From Pelagibius litoralis (GTDB lineage Bacteria > Pseudomonadota > Alphaproteobacteria > Kiloniellales > Kiloniellaceae): a stretch of 64,000 nucleotides of DNA. The notes beneath the pieces are model-generated. The model was not told the DNA's origin. It saw only the letters and a program-made list of their open reading frames with translations, and did not search any database. Every line of letters begins with the position of its first letter. Within the stretch, counting starts at the first letter, position 1. Below are positions 35,245 to 45,141 of this stretch, piece after piece. Where the stretch lies: positions 1-64,000 of the forward strand of contig NZ_JAAQPH010000014.1 of assembly GCF_011683915.1 (NCBI RefSeq), written 5' to 3'. The position numbers were made by a program, and so were the translations under genes.

Positions 35245-37028
35245 GATTCGTCTCGCTTTCCATCGTCCAGAGCGCGCGCGGTCCGGACAGAGTCTAAGTA
35301 TCCATCAAACATGGTGATTGGTGGGTAAGCCGCAGGGTCGATCTCGACATCCAAAACGGTCGTACTATGAGACCGCAAAGCGTCGGCTAGTGCCTGCGAA
35401 AACTCATCAATGTTTGAAATCCGCTGTCCTTCGCACCCGCAAGCGCGAGCAATCTGCGCATGATCGACATTGTTCAGTCCGCAGGCATCAGTGTGACGGC
35501 CAAATTTTACGTCCTCGGCATCTTGTTGATACCCAAGGATCCGGTTGTTCAGCACCACGACTGTGACCGCAATGTCCATCCGGCAAGCGGTCTCGAGTTC
35601 CGACCATACGTGAGCAAACCCCCCATCGCCGACAATGGCAAGAACCGGTGACTCCGGGTTCGCAAGCTTGGCCCCGAGCGCCATGGGAAACCCCCATCCA
35701 AGCCCGGCCATGCCCCGAGGCGTGATGAAGCGCATGCCTGGAGCAAGTGAGCGCAGATAGTTCGCTATCCAAATGGACGAATAGCTCGCATCCGCAACCA
35801 CGACGGTCTCGGCTGTAAGGTGGTCCTGGATTTTCGTCATGAGTCTTTCTGGGCGAAGCGGCAGCAGGTCGCTTTTGGCAACATCCAACGTCTCGTCTCT
35901 ATGCCGAGTCCGCGCGCTGACGATCTCTTGTTCAAGAACTGCCCGAGCCTGATACCTGCGGCCGAGATCCAATGCGCTTAGGTGTTGCTTCAATGCCTCA
36001 AGAGTTAGTTTCGCGTCGCCGACAAGCCGTAGACTCTCGTAATTTCTGCCTATCTCCTGCGGGTCAGGATCCAAATGGATATATCGCGCGGTCGGCGGGA
36101 ATAGGCTCCAAGAGTCAGTGGCATTTTGGTTTGTGCGAGTTCCTACAAGTAGAATGACATCGGCCCGATCGATAATTGGCCGCATGTAACGAGTAGCGCC
36201 ACGCTTGCCCATAAAATAACCAACAACACCAAGGGTTAGCGGATGGAATTCACCGACAGCACCCTTTCCCATTGCGGTCGTTGCGACGGGAATTCCGAAC
36301 TGCTCTTGTATGTCCGCAAGGACATCGTGAGCGCCGGAAATATGAACGCCGCCGCCGGCGACAATAAGCGGGTGTTCGGCTTCGGAAACCATTTCCGCCG
36401 CCTGCCGGATGCGGCTTGAGTCAGATGTGACCCGATCAAGGGGGTAGTGACCAAGCGAAACATTGCGAACGGGATCCACCGACGCCGCGGCGCTTTGCAA
36501 ATCGGCCGGTAACAATATTACAGCTGGTCCGGGTCGCCCGCTTGCTGCAGCGGTGAAGGCCATGTCGATGTAATCGTCGACTCGCGTAGGGTCAGTCACA
36601 CGCCGAACCCATTTGGTGCAACTGTCAAACAGTTTTATATGATCAAGTTCCTGGAATGCGTTCTTGTCCACTGCAGCGACCGGCACGTCCTGGACGATGG
36701 CGACAATCGGTACCGACGCCTTCAGGGCCTCCGCCAAACCAGGCACTAGCAATGTCGCGGCAGGTCCATTCTGTGCCGTCACGACAGCGACACGGTGCGA
36801 AACCCGTGCATATCCATCGGCCATATAAGTACCGGCGTTTTCCGTCCGATAGGCTATCTGCCTAATACCCAGATCAGTATTTGAAAGCTGAACAAGCGAA
36901 GGTAGGCTCTGCCCGAAGGTAAGCTCCACACCATGGCGCATTAACGCTCGGGCAATGGATTGAGCAACCGTCACTTGAGTCTTTTGGGTGGTTCTCATAG
37001 CGTTCGCCTTAATTCCAGAATTTAACAT
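35241..37028 (-). CDS. Thiamine-diphosphate-dependent enzyme, acetolactate-synthase-like
   Basis: A 595-residue three-domain ThDP enzyme. The activating glutamate lies in YRTENAGTYMADGYAR, with Thr-Glu where acetolactate synthases have His-Glu. The ThDP motif is VGDGGFAHVWSELETACRM followed by VVVLNNRILGY. Family chemistry is decarboxylation of a 2-oxo acid and carboligation. No small regulatory subunit is present, which argues against branched-chain synthesis. ATG at 37028 shares a base with the stop of the upstream PLP gene (TGATG). With the SDR and the PLP enzyme it forms a tightly coupled trio. Confidence 0.88.
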   Translation of the reverse strand: MLNSGIKANAMRTTQKTQVTVAQSIARALMRHGVELTFGQSLPSLVQLSNTDLGIRQIAYRTENAGTYMADGYARVSHRVAVVTAQNGPAATLLVPGLAEALKASVPIVAIVQDVPVAAVDKNAFQELDHIKLFDSCTKWVRRVTDPTRVDDYIDMAFTAAASGRPGPAVILLPADLQSAAASVDPVRNVSLGHYPLDRVTSDSSRIRQAAEMVSEAEHPLIVAGGGVHISGAHDVLADIQEQFGIPVATTAMGKGAVGEFHPLTLGVVGYFMGKRGATRYMRPIIDRADVILLVGTRTNQNATDSWSLFPPTARYIHLDPDPQEIGRNYESLRLVGDAKLTLEALKQHLSALDLGRRYQARAVLEQEIVSARTRHRDETLDVAKSDLLPLRPERLMTKIQDHLTAETVVVADASYSSIWIANYLRSLAPGMRFITPRGMAGLGWGFPMALGAKLANPESPVLAIVGDGGFAHVWSELETACRMDIAVTVVVLNNRILGYQQDAEDVKFGRHTDACGLNNVDHAQIARACGCEGQRISNIDEFSQALADALRSHSTTVLDVEIDPAAYPPITMFDGYLDSVRTARALDDGKRDES

Positions 37029-38350
37029 CAACTCTCTTCTTTCGCGATTATCCGGAGTCCGTTCCGAAGCACGTCCACAAACTCATCAATGTCGGACTGC
37101 GTCATGACCGTGGAGAGGCACCCAAGTCCGCTTGCTGGAAGAAGAATGCCGTTGTCACGAGCGAAAGCCACTAGGCGTGTCAAGCGTTGCCTTGCGCGGT
37201 CAGCAGGATAGGTATCCCGATAGTTCCGAAGCGATCCGCACTTAAAATGCAGCTTGAATAAAGAACCGGCACCGACGACTTGTCCTTCTACACCAGTGTC
37301 GCTTAGACAGGCACTAAGCTGTGCTCGGCTGTACGCCCCGAGTTCATTGATCTCCTCAAAGCGCTGCGGCGTCATTGCCCTCATTGCCTCCAAGCCAGCG
37401 CGAAGGCTCATTGGATTGGCAGAGAAGGTTCCAGCTTGGGAAACGGCAGGCTTACCTTTGCTTGGATCGAAAGCGGCCATGAATTCGCGCGGACCAGCGA
37501 CAGCACCGATCGGCATGCCGCCGCCTATGATTTTTCCAAAAGCGCAGAGGTCGGCTTCTACATCTGACTGGCTGATTGCGCCTTCCGCACCGAGGCGAAA
37601 GCTGAGCACTTCGTCGGAGATAAGCAGCATGCCGTTGTCGCTAGTGTAATCGCGTAAAAACCTTAGAAAGCCAGGATCTGCGGGAATGAGGCCTAAGCGA
37701 CTCGGCAAGGGGTCAATCAAGATTGCGGCGAGTTCGGTCTTGTCCACATCTAAGATAGCACGACAGCCATCCTCGTCGTTGAAAGGCAAGACCACGGTTT
37801 CCGATAGTGCGGAAGGCGGCGTACCTACGTCGTATGCAACCGGTCGCGGTTTCCCTTCACCCCAATTCGACGGAGACGAATCCAAGCTCACCTGCACATG
37901 ATCGTAGCTGCCATGATAGGCGCCCTCAAATTTGGCTATTCGGTATCTCCCGGTCAGCGCTCTCGCCGCTTTGACCGCATTCATAACGGCTTCAGTGCCG
38001 GTATTCATGAAGCGAACATGTTCGAAATACGGTACGCGCTCGCAAAGCAGTTCGGCCAATTCGACCTCAAATTCGGTCGCGGCGCCGAAGCTCGTTCCAA
38101 ACACGGCTTGCTCACGTAACGCCTCTGCTATGGGAGTGAATCCGTGTCCGTGAATGAGCGCAGTAAAGTTATTGTCGAGATCCAAATACGTCAGGCCATC
38201 TACATCCACGACTCGCGCGCCGATACCACTTTTGACGTATATGGGGTGAGGTTTGGCGTAAACGGTGGTCCGCGTATTGCCGCCGGGCATTACCTTTTGA
38301 GCGCGCCTATAGAGCCGGGCGGATTGAGATCGAAGGGGTGGAAAGCCCAT
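37028..38350 (-). CDS. Class-III PLP enzyme, glutamate-1-semialdehyde aminomutase-like, copy 2
   Basis: A 440-residue enzyme, the same length as the copy at 23309 and sharing nearly every motif: MPGGNTRTTVY, NNFTALIHG, MNTGTEAVMNAVKAARA, FEGAYHGSYD, SDEVLSFRLG and the PLP lysine in FGKIIGGGMPIGAVAG. The two are paralogues, not IS-driven duplicates, because the DNA differs throughout. It lies five bases after the hydantoinase remnant and is coupled to the ThDP enzyme. Likely an aminomutase or aminotransferase of a small amino acid. Confidence 0.87.
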   Translation of the reverse strand: MGFPPLRSQSARLYRRAQKVMPGGNTRTTVYAKPHPIYVKSGIGARVVDVDGLTYLDLDNNFTALIHGHGFTPIAEALREQAVFGTSFGAATEFEVELAELLCERVPYFEHVRFMNTGTEAVMNAVKAARALTGRYRIAKFEGAYHGSYDHVQVSLDSSPSNWGEGKPRPVAYDVGTPPSALSETVVLPFNDEDGCRAILDVDKTELAAILIDPLPSRLGLIPADPGFLRFLRDYTSDNGMLLISDEVLSFRLGAEGAISQSDVEADLCAFGKIIGGGMPIGAVAGPREFMAAFDPSKGKPAVSQAGTFSANPMSLRAGLEAMRAMTPQRFEEINELGAYSRAQLSACLSDTGVEGQVVGAGSLFKLHFKCGSLRNYRDTYPADRARQRLTRLVAFARDNGILLPASGLGCLSTVMTQSDIDEFVDVLRNGLRIIAKEES

Positions 38351-38355
38351 GAGTC

Positions 38356-39378
38356 CTATACCTCCACAGGATTGTGTTTGGTTCGGCTGGATTTTTCGCC
38401 ATAAGTGGCTCTCAAGAACCTCGTGGCGCTTTGGTCTGACGAGCCATCATCGTTGATCACACCGCCATAGACGGCCTTTGCCGCGCCGGATATGGGTCCC
38501 GCCGCTCCAGTGGCAATCAGGACAAATCGCGAAGGGTCGAGGCCCCGTTCTATACTGACTTGCTCGATGGCACGAACAACACACTGCTCTATCAACCGGA
38601 CATTGCCTATAGCAGCACCGGCAGTGGTCAAACCCGTGTCTTTCCCAATGCTGATTTCGATGGCCTTGTCGGCCAGACCAGCCATTAATTCAATAAGCCC
38701 GCCAGCATATTCGGTCGAACACAGCCGGCCCTGAACAAACTGTGCATCCGTGACTGTCGGATCTGATTCTCCAGGCGCATACGCAGCGAGTCCTGACAAC
38801 GCCCCAGCCCCATCTGGATTGGCACAAGTCATGCCGCCCGAGTCGAGCTGAGCAATTGTGCCTCCGCCCTCACTTTCAGCGTGAATACTGACTGCAGGAA
38901 GGGGCAGATGATAGCCTGCAACCTCGACTTGATCAGCAATGCCTGCTTCGTCAAGCGGGATGACGACCTCTCTATTGCACCCAATACGTTCTGCAATTGG
39001 TCTTCCGAACTTCCGCGAGACCAGAATTGGTGGATACAGTAAACGGTGACCCCAAGAACTTTCTCGGTTATCTCGTCGGATTTCTAGCGCATCACAAAAC
39101 CCATCAGTCACCAGAAGACCAACCCGCGTGCCCTTGCACTCTAATATAGTGTTAGTCGCAATCGTCGAGCCGTGAATGAATTGCCTAAATCCAACTAGCA
39201 ACTCGCCGATAGTCGTCTTGCAGACCCGTGCAGCAAGACCAAGTGCCATGACAACGCCGCCTGCAGGATCGGAAGGTTTTGAGGAAGCCTTGAACTCTCG
39301 AACGCGCTCCGCACCATTGATTAAAACCAAATCAGTGAAGGCGCCGGCAGTGCCAACTCCAACTCGCCAAGGGGTCAT
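38356..39378 (-). pseudogene. Hydantoinase A/oxoprolinase family gene with internal deletion
   Basis: The N-terminal 150 residues follow hydantoinase A subunits (LVLINGAERVREFKASS, HGSTIATNTILECKGTRVGL, LYPPILVSRK), and the rest matches the middle of that family (GYHLPLPAVSIHAESEGGGT, VTDAQFVQGRL, IERGLDPSRF, GAAGP). About 150 residues between them and the C-terminal third are absent, giving 340 residues against about 690 normally. The phosphate loop reads GVGTAGAFTD where GVDTGGTFTD is expected, losing the aspartate. It is therefore probably inactive. ATG at 39378 is chosen as start. Confidence 0.75.
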
Positions 39379-39401
39379 GAGACGCGTTGCGTAAAATCCA
39401 G

Positions 39402-40967
39402 TCACGACGCCCTCGTACACGAACTTGTTGGAATTGCAGAAGAACTCTGAGGTGTTTCCTTCGGGTAATTTTGGGTAAAGATTTTCACCTTTGGCGCGTC
39501 AAATATGACGTCGTCCTCCGGCCAAATCGGGCGCTTGGCACGAAACGGAACAATCCCAGGCTTGTATAATGAAAGTCCTGGCGTACCAACCACTACTGGC
39601 GTGGCAATGTCCTCAAATGACAGCTTGAAATGGAATCCCGACTTACTGACGATCAGATCCTGCTGGCTTAAGTCGATGCCCTGGCTCGTGAAGGCAGCGG
39701 GATCCTGTGTCAGGCCGGCCAGTGTTGTCAGCAAGAGTGTGCAGCGCCCCGCCTCAATAACCGCTGTTTCTCCTAAAGAACTCGTCTGCCCAGCCATGAA
39801 TGGGCCACGTAATTTGAACCGGCCGTCGGTCAAGTTCACCACCTTGCCATTTACTACTAGAGGCTCAAGCCCAGGCGTGAGCTTTCCTCCGACAGGCAAA
39901 GTTACTTCTGCGCCAATTCCGGCAGCCGTTGCAGCCCGGACAGCCTCCGGATCAGTTATCGGCACTACCGCGCGCAGTTTCAGTTTTCGCTCGACAAGGC
40001 GACGCAGAATCGCATTGTCGTCGCCAGGAGTCCCTGCGATCACTCTGTCACCTTGATCACCAAGCACAAAAGGACGCCGCGAAGGATGTGCAACAACCAT
40101 ATTCAGGACGCGATCGATTGAAGGCAGATTGACCTTAAAATCAAAACGCCGTTGCCAAATCAGCCCAGCGATCTCGGTCGCCGCCGCAGCAGCGGTTTCA
40201 ACATCGCAGTCCCCGACAGCCAACACAGTCTGACCACTATTTGGGACGTCCAGGAACGTCATCGTATTGCAAATCGAAATATCCAGAATCGACGGGTGTT
40301 GCCGGATCCAGTGTCGAGACCGCGCATGAAGATCGGCTAGCGGCCCGCTGCCGGTCTCAAGCGCGCCTGGCAGCAACATCGGTACCCGGGCACAGGCTGT
40401 CACAGGCCCCGCCTCTCCCCGCACAGCAGCCAGGACGAGTTCTGCGACTTTGTCTCCGGTTTCCGGGAAATCGGCATGAGGGTTTGTCTTACAGGCTATG
40501 CAGAAGTCCGCCGCCTGCAGCATAGCGTCGGTCACATGGGCATGAAGATCGAGCCCGACACCGATGACTACTCCCTTCCCCACTTCTTTTCGCAGAGCGG
40601 CAAGCAAATCACCTTCCGGGTCGCAGAGGCAGTCGGTTGCCATAGCTCCGTGCAGTTCCAATGCAATGGCATCAACGCCACCTCGCCGGGCAACGCTTAC
40701 AATTTCTTGCTTGAGTTGCTCAAAGAGCGAATGCTCCACCGGCCCACCTGGTCGCGCCATGGCGGATAATGCGGGCGTGATGATCGCTCCCTCTTTTTGT
40801 AGCCGACGCAAGATCCCGCTCAGAATCGAAGTCGATCGCACCTCTAATTCGAGGAGGTCATCTCCTCGTTCAATAGAGAAGTCGTTCACACAAGTGAGTG
40901 CAGGATTGAAGCTGTGCGATTCCTGGTAGATACGCGCTACCATCACACGCGGCGCAGATTGCAACAT
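39402..40967 (-). CDS. M81 family metallopeptidase (MlrC/microcystinase-C-like)
   Basis: A 521-residue zinc-enzyme-like protein: VMVARIYQESHSFNP at the N-terminus, ALELHGAMATD, GLDLHAHVTDAML and the glycine-rich LGDQGDRVIAGTPGDDNAIL are all M81 hallmarks. MlrC finishes breakdown of microcystin peptides, but most relatives sit in operons with ABC importers and act on unknown small amides. The C-terminus runs past the upstream end of the hydantoinase frame. It is the first gene downstream of an IS5 relic that interrupts the array. Confidence 0.85.
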   Translation of the reverse strand: MLQSAPRVMVARIYQESHSFNPALTCVNDFSIERGDDLLELEVRSTSILSGILRRLQKEGAIITPALSAMARPGGPVEHSLFEQLKQEIVSVARRGGVDAIALELHGAMATDCLCDPEGDLLAALRKEVGKGVVIGVGLDLHAHVTDAMLQAADFCIACKTNPHADFPETGDKVAELVLAAVRGEAGPVTACARVPMLLPGALETGSGPLADLHARSRHWIRQHPSILDISICNTMTFLDVPNSGQTVLAVGDCDVETAAAAATEIAGLIWQRRFDFKVNLPSIDRVLNMVVAHPSRRPFVLGDQGDRVIAGTPGDDNAILRRLVERKLKLRAVVPITDPEAVRAATAAGIGAEVTLPVGGKLTPGLEPLVVNGKVVNLTDGRFKLRGPFMAGQTSSLGETAVIEAGRCTLLLTTLAGLTQDPAAFTSQGIDLSQQDLIVSKSGFHFKLSFEDIATPVVVGTPGLSLYKPGIVPFRAKRPIWPEDDVIFDAPKVKIFTQNYPKETPQSSSAIPTSSCTRAS

Positions 40968-41015
40968 ACTTCCAAACGACCTTCATTTTGTTATCACATT
41001 TCCTTTACAATAATA
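40968..41015. promoter_or_regulatory. AT-rich region upstream of the M81 gene
   Basis: This short AT-rich stretch holds TTACAA at 41005; TTACAT follows at 41027, two helical turns away. A similar pair (TTACAT at 51014 and 51025, one turn apart) lies upstream of the divergent GntR and decarboxylase genes. A shared regulator is possible but unproven. Confidence 0.25.
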
Positions 41016-41528
41016 TCACCTTTTCCTTACATTGAAAGCGTAATGACAAAGAGCATCTTGAGGTAGTGCGTAATGGGACCTGCGCGCGGGTGGTATTTTC
41101 TGCTTGATTGTCAATAATCTATGGGATTGCGCCTGACCTTTAGTGCTGGCGCTGCAAGTTGCGCCGGGGCAATGCGATGGCGTTGCCTCATGCAGTTTTG
41201 GCGATGATGTTGAGAATACGTTTGAGATTGTAGGCGATGGCGGTGAAGCGGACCTGAAGTGTGCATTGGCGATGCCCTTCCATCGCATTTGCCGGAGGCC
41301 ATAGCCTCGTTTCCAGGTTCCTAAAATCTTCTCGATACGGGCCCGCACCTTTATGAGTGGCCGGTTCCAGGCTGCGAGCCGCGCCAGTGTTTTTCGTTCG
41401 TCGCGGCCCCACATCGCGGTCGCGGCAATGCATGGCCAGAGTGGCCTGGGCCGTGCTCTAACGAGGCGAAGTCTATCGCTAGCAAGCGCAGGCTCACCAT
41501 GACGAAACAGACCGGCCATCGCGGTCAC
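41016..41528 (-). mobile_element. IS5-family transposase relic (C-terminus)
   Basis: Minus-strand reading gives IKVRARIEKILGTWKRGYGL and RQMRWKGIANAHF, then in another frame LQVRFTAIAYNLKRILNIIA, the end of an IS5-type transposase. A frameshift is visible. The 3' flank (gattgtcaa, ctatgggattgc) is echoed at 52110-52140. The remaining 220 bp to the DUF1989 gene hold no gene. Confidence 0.8.
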
Positions 41529-41749
41529 GCGGTGCGAACAGGTCCATGAGACGGTAAGGATGCCTGGAAAAATGATGCCGATGTGGTAAATCCGCGATCG
41601 AAATAACTCGTGTAGTGTCCAGCGCCGCTTACACAGCTATTCGGATAGCCTCCGGACATATGACTGCACCCGATCCAACGTCGTTGCCATACCAAGAATC
41701 CCCTTGCCCGCGAGGGCCTCCACCTAGGGCACTACCGCTCGGTCCGGTT

Positions 41750-42640
41750 CTAATCGCTACGCAGACGCCAACGGGAACCCGCACCGCAGTCTCCGCCTGA
41801 GTAGGTCGAACGAGCCGGTGGTTGCCAATCCCCTGTATAGGCTGGATCAGCCTTATAAACCTCGATCGTCAACGGAAAACATTGAGCATTTTCGCTGGAG
41901 TGGCTCGCACTACAATCCCCACCGGGACATGCCGACAATGCACCGAACAGGTCTGTTTCCGCGAAAAACTCCAAATAGTCTCCTGGCCGCACCGGACTCG
42001 CTTTCATGAAATACTGATGTGTGTCGAGGGTGAATCCCGTGCACATGAAGACATTCAGAACATCATGAACGTGTTTTTCAGCTTCGGCCAAGGATATCCG
42101 TTTTTCCTTGGAAACTGCCCTGGTCAGGTTTGAGTGACAGCAATGATGGTATTCGCAGCCGTTCAGAAGAACGTTGGTATATGGGTCGCATCGAGTTCCG
42201 ATGACATCGTGAACACTCCCTCCATCATCATCCCATCCATACCAATCAAGCGTGTCATGAGTGATCGTTGCCATCGGACGCATATAAGGAAGATTGCTCC
42301 ACAACCTGTCACCCGTGCTTACATGAGTGCCATGTAAAGCTCGAGTCTTGCCGCTGAAGAAACGCTCGTCCATATCGTCTGCGTTCCAAAGATTGAGGTC
42401 TCCAACCTGGGGCCCCTCTGCGCAGACGATCCTAAAAAAACACCCCGCAGCAACTTCGAAAGTTGCCGCATCCCGGGGAGGAACCGTGGTTTTGCTGATT
42501 AAAGCCAGTTCGCACCTCGCCCGTTCGTAAAACGATGGATCGAGCACTGGTAAATCGTTGATCGGATAGCAAATAACAGGCCGACTGGCTCGGCGTGCAG
42601 CGGCATCAGGAGGTGCCAGATTCTTGGGAGGAAATTTCAT
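41750..42640 (-). CDS. DUF1989 (urea carboxylase-associated) family protein
   Basis: A 296-residue protein of the DUF1989 family, often encoded with urea carboxylase or allophanate genes. Typical segments are GDLNLWNADDMDERFFSGKT, HDVIGTRCDPYT and LLNGCEYHHCCHSNLTRA, and a run of cysteines and histidines (CPGGDCSASH) looks metal-binding. Role unknown; members act in urea or guanidine nitrogen metabolism. It lies 79 bp after the amidase and is the last gene before an IS5 relic. Its C-terminal 20 residues are atypical and may be altered by the adjacent IS. Confidence 0.82.
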   Translation of the reverse strand: MKFPPKNLAPPDAAARRASRPVICYPINDLPVLDPSFYERARCELALISKTTVPPRDAATFEVAAGCFFRIVCAEGPQVGDLNLWNADDMDERFFSGKTRALHGTHVSTGDRLWSNLPYMRPMATITHDTLDWYGWDDDGGSVHDVIGTRCDPYTNVLLNGCEYHHCCHSNLTRAVSKEKRISLAEAEKHVHDVLNVFMCTGFTLDTHQYFMKASPVRPGDYLEFFAETDLFGALSACPGGDCSASHSSENAQCFPLTIEVYKADPAYTGDWQPPARSTYSGGDCGAGSRWRLRSD

Positions 42641-42719
42641 TCGTTATTCGCTCACTCACCGTCATGTCGAGAATCTTGGCATACCAAAAATATATTCCGC
42701 GAGAACGCCGGGGAATCGA

Positions 42720-44156
42720 TCAGCCGCTCCCCGCGTGGATCGGCGGGCGGCGGCCAGCCCAAGGCATGGCCTCCTCCAAATCACGGGCGACGCGGACCAG
42801 CGTTGCTTCGTCGCCGAAGCGGCCAACAATTTGAACGCCGATGGGTAGCGCGTTGCTGCTTTGCGCCAGAGGTAGGGATACGGACGGATGGCCGGTTACG
42901 TTAAAGACGCCAAGGTGCTGGTATAGCGCGGCATCGGCGTCCATGTATTCTTCCGCCGAGAATGTATCGTTGGTCGCGCAATAGACGCCGCCATGCGGCA
43001 ACGCCGTGACCGGCATGACCGGCGTTAACAGAATATCGAACGCCTCGATCGCCTCCCCCACGCTGGCCCGCATCTTGCGCACAGCCTCGTATACGTGGCC
43101 CGCGTGAGACAGCGGCAGATTCTTACCATGCTCGTACAGCTTGAGATTGACCGGCTCCAGCGTATCCGAGTTGATCTCGCGGCCCATGGCTCTCGCCGCC
43201 TCTTCAAGGGCTCCGGCTCTGATATCAGCCATGCCCAGCAATATCTCGCTGTAGTCTGCCGCCGCGTGCGGCGGGTCCATGTCCTCAACCGCATGTCCCA
43301 TTTCCGCGAGAGCTTTGGCCGACGCCTCGACAGCGGCAAGGGTTTCCGGTTCGACATCGACGTCTCCCCATTTGGTTCTCGCAACCCCAACCCGCAGACA
43401 GCCAGTCGATTGCTTCAACTCCTCCACATAAGGGCGATCCGGTTGGACGATGATGAACGGATCGCCGGAAAAGGGCCCGGAAAATACATCCAGCGCCGCT
43501 GCCATATCGCGCACGGAACGGCAAAGCACGAAATTCCGGGAAAAACCAAAATTAGAATCCTGCCGGTCCGGACCGCTGGAGATGCGGCCGCGGGACGGGT
43601 TCAACCCGACAAGACCGCACCAGGATGCCGGTGTGCGGATGGAGCCTCCGCCATCGCCGCCGCTTGCAATGGGCACGATGCCCGCCGCGACCGCCGCCGC
43701 GGCCCCGGCGGATGAACCGCCCGCCGACAGTTTCAGGTCCCACGGATTGCCGGTGACTCCGTTAAGCATCGACTCGCTAAACCCCGAAATGCCAAACTCG
43801 GGGGTAGTCGTCCGCCCAAGCGTGCGCAAACCGCCTTCCCGGGCACGACGATAAAAGTAACTATCGGTTTTCGTCCGGCGCCCCTTGAACAGCCGGCTCC
43901 CCCCTTCCTGAAGGCGGCCCGCTTCGGTGCCCCCGAGATCCTTACGGAGAAACGGCACGCCATTGAACAATCCCGCATCGGCGCCAGCAACGGTTTCGGC
44001 GTCTTCGTAAAACTCTATAATCGCGTTGATTCGCGGATTAACGATGTCATGAGCCTCGCGGGCAAGCCTGGTCAATTCGAGTGCTGTCACCTCACCGGCA
44101 CTCACCAGTTTTCCCAGCCCCGTGGCATCGTAATCGACGTATTCATCGAGCTTCAT
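42720..44156 (-). CDS. Amidase signature family hydrolase
   Basis: A 478-residue amidase with the Ser-cisSer-Lys triad: lysine in GVPFLRKDLGGT, cis-serine in LSAGGSSAGAAAA, and the nucleophile in SGGDGGGSIRTPAS. The family hydrolyses C-N amide bonds. ATG at 44156 is used; it overlaps the OppF stop by 14 bp. Coupling to a peptide ABC importer suggests that it opens an imported amide, releasing ammonia or an amine. Confidence 0.92.
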   Translation of the reverse strand: MKLDEYVDYDATGLGKLVSAGEVTALELTRLAREAHDIVNPRINAIIEFYEDAETVAGADAGLFNGVPFLRKDLGGTEAGRLQEGGSRLFKGRRTKTDSYFYRRAREGGLRTLGRTTTPEFGISGFSESMLNGVTGNPWDLKLSAGGSSAGAAAAVAAGIVPIASGGDGGGSIRTPASWCGLVGLNPSRGRISSGPDRQDSNFGFSRNFVLCRSVRDMAAALDVFSGPFSGDPFIIVQPDRPYVEELKQSTGCLRVGVARTKWGDVDVEPETLAAVEASAKALAEMGHAVEDMDPPHAAADYSEILLGMADIRAGALEEAARAMGREINSDTLEPVNLKLYEHGKNLPLSHAGHVYEAVRKMRASVGEAIEAFDILLTPVMPVTALPHGGVYCATNDTFSAEEYMDADAALYQHLGVFNVTGHPSVSLPLAQSSNALPIGVQIVGRFGDEATLVRVARDLEEAMPWAGRRPPIHAGSG

Positions 44157-45141
44157 TCGCGATCTCCTCGACTTTTCCATCGTCTATTTCGAAAGACAGT
44201 GGATGGTGGCAAGCGTGGACGCGGGCTTGGTCCGCGTTTATCAACGCCGGAGCCAATGTCCGGCATTGATCGTCGCTCCAGTGGCAACGCGGCGCGAAGG
44301 CACATCCGTCTGGCCGGTTCAGGGGGCTTGGAATTTCGCCTCTGATGGTCACCAAGCCTCCGCGCTTGCCGGGATCGATGGTCGGCACCGCGTCAAGCAG
44401 CGCCCTGGTGTAGGGGTGACGTGGATCGGCGAATACTTCGTTGACGGGCCCGCTCTCAACGATCCGACCGAGATACATCACGACGATCCGGTCGGCGATG
44501 TAATCGACCGTGCCGAGATCATGGGTGATAAACAGGTAGCTGACGCCGGTATCCGCCTGCAGCGCTTTCAGCAGCTTCAGGATCTGAGCCTGCACGGACA
44601 CGTCTAGCGCCGCCGTCGGCTCGTCTAGGATCAGCAGCCTCGGTTCCAGAGCCAGCGCCCTGGCGATGGCGACCCGCTGCATCTGCCCGCCGGAGAGTTC
44701 ATGCGGATACCGGCGCATATGCTCCGAACCCAACCCGACCTGCTTCAGCAGTTCGACGATACGGCCGGACAACGTCTTGCCGCGCATGCGGAACGCCGTA
44801 ACCAACGGCTCGCCGATGAGCGCGCGTACCCGCATCTTCGGGTTCAGCGAGGAATGTGGGTTCTGAAACACGACGCCGATGTCGCTACCGGCGCGCTTCG
44901 TCATCGCCCCGGAAGCCGGTTCTGTTTTGCCACCGTCGATGGCGATCGTCCCGGCGTCGGCGGGGACAAGACCCAGCAACGTCAACGCCAGCGTGCTCTT
45001 GCCGCAACCCGATTCGCCGACTACGGCTAGTGTCTCGCCGGCATAGATTTCGAAACCTACGTCGTCGACCGCCTTCAACACGCCATGCCGGGTCCCGTAG
45101 CTCTTGCACAGGCCCTCGACGGAGACTAGGGCCGCGTTCAT
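44143..45141 (-). CDS. Oligopeptide ABC transporter ATPase, OppF-like
   Basis: A 332-residue ATPase: Walker [11 protein letters not shown]-loop VFQNPHSSLNPKM, signature [15 protein letters not shown], Walker B LLILDEPTAALD and switch THDLGTVDYIADR. The OppD/F-type C-terminal extension with a cysteine cluster (GCAFAPRCHW) is present. The start at 45141 overlaps the OppD stop (ATGA). It pairs with OppD to drive the importer at 46127-48027. Confidence 0.92.
   Translation of the reverse strand: MNAALVSVEGLCKSYGTRHGVLKAVDDVGFEIYAGETLAVVGESGCGKSTLALTLLGLVPADAGTIAIDGGKTEPASGAMTKRAGSDIGVVFQNPHSSLNPKMRVRALIGEPLVTAFRMRGKTLSGRIVELLKQVGLGSEHMRRYPHELSGGQMQRVAIARALALEPRLLILDEPTAALDVSVQAQILKLLKALQADTGVSYLFITHDLGTVDYIADRIVVMYLGRIVESGPVNEVFADPRHPYTRALLDAVPTIDPGKRGGLVTIRGEIPSPLNRPDGCAFAPRCHWSDDQCRTLAPALINADQARVHACHHPLSFEIDDGKVEEIANEAR

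Noticed and set aside
35241-37028. Acetolactate synthase IlvB for branched-chain synthesis
   Set aside because: No small subunit and no ilv genes nearby, and the HE motif is TE. A catabolic or specialised role fits better.
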